In this document: positions 11,901-19,800 of the stretch, one piece after another | Layout of the letters: each line of letters opens with the position of its first letter | Position numbering within the stretch: the stretch's first letter is position 1 | From: Rhynchopus sp. YZ270_cl-10 | Lineage: Eukaryota; Euglenozoa; Diplonemea; Diplonemida; Diplonemidae | Reading direction: 5' to 3' | Length of the DNA stretch: 64,000 nt | NCBI GenBank assembly: GCA_964035575.1 | Contig: OZ037879.1 | Location: forward strand, 1 to 64,000 | Notes under the pieces: model-generated | Database searches by the model: none | What the model was told of the DNA's origin: nothing | What the model saw: the letters and a program-made list of their open reading frames with translations, nothing else | Made by a program: the position numbers and the translations under genes

Positions 11901-13430
11901 TTCTGGCCGACTGGGCTGGGCCTGGGGGTCCATGCCCAATATAGGGAGGGGTGGGGAGTGAAGGATTCCTGCAGGAAGTTGTCTGTAGCTGGAGGGATGA
12001 GGATGGGGGGGGAGGCGTAAGATGCGAGACAGAATTCTGGCCGGCTGGGCTGGGCGTGGGGGTCCATGCCCAATATAGGGAGGGGTGAGGAGTGGAGGAT
12101 TCCTGAAGGAAATTGCCTGTTGCTGAAGGGGGGGGGGGTAGGGGGGGGTCATGGGACAGAATTCTGGCCGGCTGGGCTGGGCCTGGGGGTCCATGCCCAA
12201 TATAGGGAGGGGTGAGGTGTGGAGGATTCCTGAAGAAGGTTGCCTACAGCTGAAGGGAGGGGGGGTAGGGGGGGGGAGAAGGGGGGGGGGGACAGGACAG
12301 AATTCTGGCCGACTGGGCTGGGCCAGGGGGTCCATGCCCAATATAGGGAGGGGTGGGGAGTGGAGGATTCCTGCAGGAACTTGCCTGCAGCTGAAGGGGT
12401 AGGGGGGTAGGGGGGGGCGTAGAGGACAGAATTCTGGCCGGCTGGGCTGGGCCAGGGGGTCCATGCCCAATATAGGGAGGGGTGAGGAGTGAAGGATTCC
12501 TGCAGGAAGTTGACTGTAGCTGAAGGGAGGGGGGGAGGAGGGGGGGGAGTTGCCGGACAGAATTCTGGCCGGCTGGGCTGGGTCCATGCCCAATATAGGG
12601 AGGGGTGGGGAGTGGAGGATTCCTGCAGGAACTTGCCTGCAGCTGAAGGGGTAGGGGGGTAGGGGGGGGGGCATAGAGGACAGAATTCTGGCCGACTGGG
12701 CTGGGCCTGGGGGTCCATGCCCAATATAGGGAGGGGTGGGGAGTGAAGGATTCCTGCAGGAAGTTGTCTGTAGCTGGAGGGATGAGGATGGGGGGGGAGG
12801 CGTAAGATGCGAGACAGAATTCTGGCCGGCTGGGCTGGGCGTGGGGGTCCATGCCCAATATAGGGAGGGGTGAGGAGTGGAGGATTCCTGAAGGAAATTG
12901 CCTGTTGCTGAAGGGGGGGGGGGGGTAGGGGGGGGTCATGGGACAGAATTCTGGCCGGCTGGGCTGGGCCTGGGGGTCCATGCCCAATATAGGGAGGGGT
13001 GGGGAGTGAAGGATTCCTGCAGGAAGTTGTCTGTAGCTGGAGGGATGAGGATGGGGGGGGAGGCGTAAGATGCGAGACAGAATTCTGGCCGGCTGGGCTG
13101 GGCGTGGGGGTCCATGCCCAATATAGGGAGGGGTGAGGAGTGGAGGATTCCTGAAGGAAATTGCCTGTTGCTGAAGGGGGGGGGGGTAGGGGGGGGTCAT
13201 GGGACAGAATTCTGGCCGGCTGGGCTGGGCCTGGGGGTCCATGCCCAATATAGGGAGGGGTGAGGTGTGGAGGATTCCTGAAGAAGGTTGCCTACAGCTG
13301 AAGGGAGGGGGGGTAGGGGGGGGGAGAAGGGGGGGGGGGGGGACAGGACAGAATTCTGGCCGACTGGGCTGGGCCAGGGGGTCCATGCCCAATATAGGGA
13401 GGGGTGAAGAGTGGAGGATTCCTGAAGTAA
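8958..13430. repeat. G-rich satellite with 785-bp higher-order repeat
   Basis: Monomers of about 100-135 bp share GACAGAATTCTGGCCG, then CTGGGCTGGGC, CCATGCCCAATATAGGG and GGATTCCTG, and end in a variable G-rich tail with runs of 7-13 G. Six distinct monomers form a higher-order unit of 785-786 bp. Equivalent points fall at 9795, 10581, 11366 and 12151. The last copy is disturbed near 12.9-13.2 kb, where two monomers are repeated. Proline-rich minus-strand ORFs across the array follow the period and are shadows of the repeat. The array stops at about 13430, 60 bases before the first Helitron accessory gene. Confidence 0.95.
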
Positions 13431-13493
13431 AGTCGACTTTTCTACCACACACTATTTTTTTCTGTACAGAGATATTTTACATCAAGAACAATC

Positions 13494-14273
13494 ATGTCGA
13501 TCGCGCAGCCGAAGCCGTGTGTAGAGTCGTCACTTGTCAGTGCACTTGTCGAGCAGCAGAAGCAGAACTCGAAACTGTGTGAGGCTCTTCTGGAGCAGCA
13601 GAAGCAGATCGGTAAGCTCAGTGATGAGCTCGCCGAAGCACATGCGAAATTGTCATCCAGGATGGACGCAGAATTAGTATGTAGTATTACATTTTTGTCG
13701 TGAATATGCTTCTTAACACAGGACGAACTGAAGTGCGGGCAACGGTGTTGCCAGCAGAACAAACGCAGAAGGGTTTTGCCTGAGAAGAAGAAGTCTGCAG
13801 AGGCTATCAAGAGACAGGTGAAACGGAAGTGGTCGTGCGTTAAGAGACCATCTGCAACGCAGGCCTCCTTGCCTGTGATCCCCAAGGAGAACACTGCAAC
13901 GCAAACCTGCAAACCTTCGCTGCTGTCCACCTATTCATACGTTCCTTATCTGGGGGCAAACATCATCACCTATGTTCCCTACCCACCGGATGTCATCAAG
14001 TATGAAGAAAACGCAGAAGCAGGGGACCCGGACTTTCCTGGGATGTCGGTGTTGCAGATCAATGAAGCTTTTCACAAGTGCTTTGATAGTGATTCTGAGG
14101 ATGATGGTGACACACTTTGCACACCCCAGGTGACCACCCTCCAGGTCGTCAAGTTGGAAGACTTACTGCTCACCTCAGGTGAAATCCCACTTGAGCTGTA
14201 TGAGGGGTATGAGGGTCCTTTGGAAGCGGCCTTTGGTAGGGGGGCAAAGATTGCTGGGGTGGTAGGGAATTAG
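13494..14273 (+). CDS. Helitron accessory protein A, coiled coil with acidic C-terminus, spliced
   Basis: Two exons, 13494-13676 and 13722-14273, are joined in phase 0 across a 45-nt intron (GTATGT donor, ACACAG acceptor) that contains an in-frame stop. The product is about 244 aa. Residues about 8-60 form a Gln/Leu-rich heptad coiled coil (EQQKQ repeated). A basic stretch follows (NKRRR, EKKK, KRQVKRKW), so nuclear or nucleic-acid binding is plausible. The C-terminal half is acidic (DSDSEDDGD) and carries a TPQVTT motif shared with the next gene. I recognise no enzyme domain. The coiled coil resembles that of gene B, which suggests paralogy. Its place just upstream of Rep-helicase suggests a helper in transposition, which is inference. 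Confidence 0.7.
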
Positions 14274-14412
14274 TGGGGGTTAGGGGGAAGAATCAGAACA
14301 TCAGAAACAAAAAAAGGACCAATTTGTATACACACTTATTCCTGCAGTACTTCTTTCACATTTCCTGACCCTTCACCCTTCCCTCTCAGGAATACTCTAA
14401 GACACAACAACT

Positions 14413-15311
14413 ATGTTCCCAAAGGCCAAGCCGACCCCCTGGGATGTCTCTATGACTTCCACCAGTCTACTTGCTGTTTCCGAGCCGACTTCCGAGCCCG
14501 CTCAAGCAGGTCAAGCAGCTCAAGGGGATGACGAGCCAGCTGAGGATGAGCTACCTGAGCTGGCTGACCTACCTGATGACCCGATCGAAACAAACGTTCT
14601 CAACGAGCCTCATCTTGAGGCTTATACAAACATGCAGCTTGTCGCTGCACTGTTTGAGCAAGTGAAGCAGACAAATAAAGTCTGCGATGCACTTCTGGAT
14701 GCGCACGTGAAGTGCAAGTCGATGGTGAGCATGTATACAGGCCTGGTATGCAAACCCGTAAACCACAAACCCGGAAAACCCCGTAAACCCGGGTTTACCA
14801 TTACTCAGTTAATATTATTTTATGATTATTTACACAGCATGAGCGTGTATGTGAACACATCGTTGAGTTCGAGCAGCAAAAACGGAGGAAGGTTGACAGA
14901 CATACGGCGGTATGAATTATTGAATATTATTCCACATTTATACCTAACATTGTTTCATAACAGGAGATGGGAACGCCCGAGACCCCAAATCTGCGTGACT
15001 CCACAAACCCGCAAACCACACCTGTGAACTCGCAAACCCGTTGGGTTTGTGAAACATGCGCTAAGATATGCCAAACACAGGCAGCGCTGAGCAATCATGC
15101 AAAGACCCATGTGGAGAAACCCAAGAAAAAAAGGTCTTATAAAAGCCCACAGGTCACCACCCCTCAGGTGGTGACCCCACAGGTCACTACCCCTCAGGTG
15201 GTGACCCCACAGGCCACCCCACTCGCAGAAGAAATCATCCCAAGTGACTTGTTGTCTGGGCTTGCTGCATATGACGATGACGATGATGACGACGATGAAG
15301 AGGCTTTTTAG
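14413..15311 (+). CDS. Helitron accessory protein B, coiled coil plus C2H2 finger, three exons
   Basis: Exons 14413-14724, 14838-14909 and 14964-15311 join in phase 0. The introns are 113 nt (GTGAGC...ACACAG) and 54 nt (GTATGA...ATAACAG). The product is about 243 aa, starting MFPKAKPTPW. It has an acidic N-terminal third, then a coiled coil (FEQVKQTNKVCDALLDAH), then a basic patch (QQKRRKVDRH). A C2H2 finger follows (CETCAKIC...ALSNHAKTH). Next come tandem TPQVV/TPQVTT motifs and an Asp/Glu-rich tail. Intron 1 and exon 3 contain CAAACCCGYAAACC scraps of the GCGGGTTT repeat. The coiled coil-basic-C2H2 order matches the accessory gene of the second Helitron family at 35355-35919. Role inferred: DNA- or chromatin-binding helper. 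Confidence 0.72.
15152..15206 (+). repeat. Tandem pair of perfect hairpins inside accessory gene B
   Basis: GGTCACCACC (15152-15161), the loop CCTCA, and GGTGGTGACC (15167-15176) form a perfect 10-bp stem. The same structure, with one base changed in the left arm, recurs 30 bp later (15182-15206). Each encodes TPQV-type peptide repeats, so the palindrome and the peptide repeat are the same sequence. Confidence 0.8.
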
Positions 15312-15565
15312 GAAATTATGCTTATCATTTTATTTATTCCATCAAATATTTTTTGACTTTTTGTTTTATCATTTTTTTTTGTTTTCTTTTTTTACTTCCG
15401 CTTTTTTGTATATTTTGTCAGACACAGAATATCAAAAATACAAGAAAAATAGAAAAGCCTCTTTTTCTGTACAATTGTTTCTGTACATTTCCTTAGATAA
15501 CACTTTATTCAACCGCATTCATAAGAACAGAAGAAAATATATAACACACAGTAAAGTACTAAACT
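15312..15565 (+). other. AT-rich leader, first copy of a duplicated 5' region
   Basis: This is a non-coding AT-rich stretch between accessory gene B and the mini-Rep relic. From about 15411 (GTCAGACACAGAATATC) to the start codon (AACACACAGTAAAG...ATGTTCGAAG) it is an imperfect copy of 15971-16105, the leader of the full Rep-helicase gene. The leader plus first codons have therefore been duplicated in tandem. It probably carries promoter or 5' UTR sequence, but I can point to no defined motif. Confidence 0.6.
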
Positions 15566-15931
15566 ATGTTCGAAGAAATACTTGCCCGCAAACCCGCAAA
15601 CCCGATTATTCCGTCACGTAACCCGCAAACCTGTCGATTGAAGGCACGGTTTGCATGTCTTGGCTTCCCACACTACATAGTGACAGTAAAAAATGCGAAT
15701 CCTTTTGACTGGAGAGAGATCATTAGGGTGCTACGTCAGGGCGAAAGACAGATCCTAGTTGTTCAGTATTTGTTTAAATACTTGTTCAAGGGGAAGAAGG
15801 AGGTAAAGAAGGAAGGAGCCTCTATTGTTTCAATGGATTGTGTGGTGGAGTACCAAAAGCGTGGACTCCCCCACTTACACATTTTTTTGTGGGTAGCAAA
15901 GAAGCAGAAGCATAATTTGCTTTTGGGGTGA
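15566..15931 (+). pseudogene. Scrambled mini-Rep derived from the Helitron replication initiator
   Basis: A 121-codon ORF starts MFEEIL, like the MFEAES start of the full gene. It runs into AAACCCGC-repeat sequence (ARKPANPII) and then holds three blocks recognisable in the full Rep: (1) LKARFACLGFPHYIVTV with IIRVLRQGER; (2) the two-tyrosine motif QYLFKYLFKGKKE; (3) the HUH motif YQKRGLPHLHIFLWV. In the intact protein the order is 1, HUH, tyrosines. Here the tyrosine block precedes HUH, a permuted order, with no stop inside. Both catalytic signatures are present. It is probably a rearranged relic; a truncated Rep product with some activity cannot be excluded from sequence. Confidence 0.75.
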
Positions 15932-16097
15932 TGTATTTGTTTTACGAATTTTTTCCTACTCCTCTGTGAGGTTTTGTCAGACACAAAATCATTAATATCA
16001 GATCCAAAAAAAAAATGAAAAACTCCTTTTTCAATACTTTTTTATTCATCTTCATTCACTCCATAAACAGAAAAAAATATACAACACACAGTAAACT
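15932..16097 (+). promoter_or_regulatory. Leader of the Rep-helicase gene (second copy)
   Basis: AT-rich non-coding DNA that ends AACACACAGTAAACT just before the ATG at 16098. Its similarity to the leader upstream of the mini-Rep, with ACACACAGTAAA kept 5' of both start codons, suggests a conserved 5' UTR or promoter segment. No TATA box can be singled out in such AT-rich sequence. Confidence 0.4.
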
Positions 16098-16835
16098 ATG
16101 TTCGAAGCGGAGTCTCAAGATTTTGATGGGGATTCGGCTGCCTGCGCGAGAGAGCTTCTCTTTACAGGCTCAAATGAATGGTCTAGATACCTGTCAGACA
16201 TGAGTGAATTTTTGCGTAGCTCTGCTGAAACGTCACGAATGCAGTTAGAAGAGATAAATTTTTTCTGCGTCCAGTACGAAAGCTCTGCACCCCATACAAC
16301 ATATGATGTCTGCGAGTGGTGTTTGCAGCGTGTTAAATTGAGAATAAAAACACATAATCTACATTGCCTCTTCAAGCACATGCACATCACACACGTTGCA
16401 AGATGCCGTCTTGCCTATGTTATTGCTTCTATTCAAACGATAACCGAAAAAGCTTCGTTCCGAGATCTCTTTGCTGTCCATCCTGAGTTAGAGTCTCGCT
16501 GGAATTGTTCTCTTGTTTTTCTCACTAATACTGACAAGAATAACATTAGGTTTCTTGAGGCAGAAAAACGCGATGCTATTACAGGACTTTCCCCACACAT
16601 TCTTGAATCAATAGAGAATTGTGCAAAACACATCTGTGAAAGATGGCTTGAGAAGAGGTCCGATACGCTGATAAAAAATGAGTCCATATGTCGATCTTTA
16701 GTTGCAGAATTTGAGAATAGGGTTTCTACTTCAGAAATGTGTGAGAGAAGCCTCGACCCGACCTCCCACTCAGCTGCAATGAAGCTTGAAGATTACCGTG
16801 ATAGAAGCGTATCTTATGCTGACATTGGACCTTGA
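16098..16835 (+). CDS. Helitron 1 Rep-helicase, N-terminal part
   Basis: This 245-codon ORF starts MFEAESQDFDGD and ends YADIGP at a TGA that overlaps the next ORF by four bases. It is rich in Cys/His pairs (CEWCLQRVKL, HMHITHVARC) of the kind found in the poorly conserved Helitron N-terminus. The downstream ORF begins in another frame with TWACKKCGA. In relatives the sequence reads continuously as ...LGPM..xCxxCGA, so the two are one protein separated by a single-base slip near 16830. A sequencing error, a natural inactivating frameshift or programmed frameshifting are all possible. I see no classic slippery heptamer at the junction. Confidence 0.72.
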   Translation: MFEAESQDFDGDSAACARELLFTGSNEWSRYLSDMSEFLRSSAETSRMQLEEINFFCVQYESSAPHTTYDVCEWCLQRVKLRIKTHNLHCLFKHMHITHVARCRLAYVIASIQTITEKASFRDLFAVHPELESRWNCSLVFLTNTDKNNIRFLEAEKRDAITGLSPHILESIENCAKHICERWLEKRSDTLIKNESICRSLVAEFENRVSTSEMCERSLDPTSHSAAMKLEDYRDRSVSYADIGP

Positions 16836-19800
16836 CTTGGGCCTGCAAAAAGTGTGGTGCAAAGCTATTTGCAGGTGAGGTCCGAGGAGAAGGGAAATAT
16901 GGAATTTGCTGCAACAGAATTAAGGCGAGAGACATCCCTGCAGCAATTGACTTTGAGAATGAGGACCACAAAAAATTGTTCTCAGAGAAGAAGTTTCTAG
17001 AGAATTCATACCGCCTGAATTCATATCACCAGATGGCAATGGCATTGCACACCCCGCACCAGCTCTTTTCAAACGCCACTGGAGTACACAACATAGTGCT
17101 GAAAGGAAAAGGGATGAAGCGCATTATGGGTCTGTCTGCTGATGCGGAAACAAGGAACCAAACCTGGTTTGTTGGTGGCTTGAACGAGCAGGACCGCGCC
17201 TTGAAAGGCTTGCATGAGATGGAGATGGTACCAGAACTGCACACATTGTACCTGGACATTAGGACCCTCCTCCAAGACAATTGGTATGTGAGGATGTACA
17301 GGCGAGCCTCAGTTCTGATGAGCACAGCCGAAGACAATGAACGCGTGGCCATAAACTTCGACGATCTGCGAGGACCTGAGAAGACGGGACAGGAGTACGC
17401 GAACGCAGCTGCAGAAGATGAATTGCGGGCTGTGTACACAGTCAGTGCCGGAACAGAGGGCTATGAAGACGCAGCAAATCGGCAGCAGTACAGCGTTTTT
17501 TTGCAGGGAGAAGCTTATGGTGAGGAAGGAAGGGATAGGTACAACAGTGTAATGACTGACTTTGATGCCCGGTTTGAGCCGCTGTGTTTTCCCTTGATCC
17601 ATCTGTACCCACAAAAAAATACAGGTTGGAGACACAATCGGAAAGATGACAAAACATCAAACCCCTACAGTGGTGTGTCAGCACAGCAGTACGGCTGTTT
17701 CCACCTGTTCTCACGGGTTACTGATAAAAACCCATCTGGGGAACCAGGGCCTGCACTTGTAGCGCGAAAGCTGACAGAATACTTTTTCCTACAGCTGGGC
17801 ATCCGTGCCATTACGCAACGCATATCTTACCACAGCCAGCAGATTGTCAAAAAATATGCAACCGAAGAATTCCTTAAAGAGGCCCGTGTTACAAAGGTGG
17901 TGGAAAACCGTCGCGTAACCACACACGATGCAACCAATGACACAGAAACAGCCACCACCACCCTCTATGCCAGCTACCCGCGTGGGAAGAGAGCTCGCAT
18001 TCAGGACCTCAACGATTCACTTGCGTTGAAGGCCCGTCTTGGCTGCCCCGATTATTTCCTGACCATGACAGCCAACCCGCACTGGCCTGAGATTCTTCGG
18101 GAGTTGCGTACAGGAGAAAGACCCTGTGACAGGTCGGATATTGTGCACCGTGTTTTCAACATTAAGATGGCTGAACTGGAGAAAATGTTGAAAGACAATG
18201 CACTCGGGACCTACCAGGCAATGGTTCGCGTGGTGGAGTACCAGAAGCGCGGACTCCCCCACTTGCATCTTCTTCTGTGGGTCGCAAAAGAGCATAAGCC
18301 AAAGTCTGCGTCAATTTTTGACATGGCGGTTTCGTGTCAGTTGCCTGATCCTGAAACGCAAAAAGATCTCTACAACTTGGTGTCTGAACAGATGATGCAC
18401 ACAAAATGTGATACAGTCCCCAGCGCACGGTGCAAGGTGCCCGGCCCAGACGGAAACGCACGGTGCAAGCAACGCTACCCGAAGAACTTTCGGAAGGATA
18501 CCTTGGCAAGCGAGACAGGGATGTACAGCTGCGGCATGCGGCCTGACAATGAGATCACAAGTGCTGTTGCCGAAAAGGACCAAGCTCGGGCGGCAAAGCT
18601 TGCCAAGGAAGGGAAGACGCACCCCAGCTGCAGAGACAACCGCTATGTCGTTCCCTACAACATTGTTTTTCTCATCAAGTTCATGAGTCATTTCAATATT
18701 GAAGCTGTTGGATCTCCAGTCGTCATCAGATACCTCTTCAAGTATCTGTTCAAGGATGAGGAGACTGCAAATGTTAAAGTTTCACTTCCCGATGGAGAAA
18801 AGAACAAAACAGATGAGTGTATGAGCTACCTGACAGGCATGCACATCGGATCGCTTGAGGCCATCGGATACCTCCTGGGAACAAAAATGCGCTACATTGA
18901 CCCAGGTGTTGTAAGGCTTGATGTCCATCTTTCAGGCCAGCAACGGCTCTACTATTTTCCTGGCAAGGAGGCAGATGCGCTTGACAAAGCCAAAGACACA
19001 ACTCTTACCGCCTGGTTTGCAAATGGTAACGCAAAACGTGACCCATCTTCCGAGTTCCAGGGAATACAATACCTCAACTACATCACTGTTCCCGAGTACT
19101 TTTCCTTCTCCAGAGAAGAGGCAGCGTGGAAACTGAGGAAAAGTTATATGTTTTGCCAACTAACTCAGTCCCTTGTCCCAACAATCAGATCAAGAGCTGC
19201 AAAGTCTCATCTTCTGGCTATTGGGCGACTCTATAGAACCCCTGTTCTTAATAAGGAACTGCAGGCTCTGCGTACAATCCTTATGGTGAGAAAAGGAGCA
19301 ACTGGCTTTGACGATCTGATGACAGTAGAAGGGGAAAAGTGCAAATCTTTTACAGCTGCCGCAAATGCAATGGGGCTTCTCCAGGATGGTGAACTTGTGA
19401 AGCTAACGCTCGAGGATGCAGTAAAGACCACTGTGTCAGGAAGATGCCTGAGGTTTACCCTTGCTGTTCTACTCAGCTCCTTTGACATTCCTTCTGAGAA
19501 AATGAGAGACCTCTGGAAGACATACAAGGTGGAGCTGTGTAAGCGTCCTCTGAAGAAGGGAGAAATTGAACCGTCTGACCCGTCTAACCCGGATACGGTA
19601 TCCTTCCAGGAGGAAAATGAAGCACTCCTGGACATTCAGAACGTTATGAGAAACATTTGCGGTTCGGATGTGGAACTCAAAGTCTTTGGCCTCCCAACAC
19701 CAACTGCTGCTGTGAGGAGTGCGAACGATGGAGTGTCTTGGGTTATGAAGGATGAAATTTACAACATGGAAGAGCAGTGGCAGGAGTGGGAGAAGATTGA

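Noticed and set aside
8940-13452. Proline-rich minus-strand ORFs (up to 716 codons) over the G-rich satellite
   Set aside because: They repeat with the 785-bp period and exist in several frames; shadows of a G-rich repeat.
13442-13930. 162-codon minus-strand ORF, Cys/Ser-rich
   Set aside because: Antisense to the spliced accessory gene A, which has clean phase-0 splice sites and a better protein pattern.
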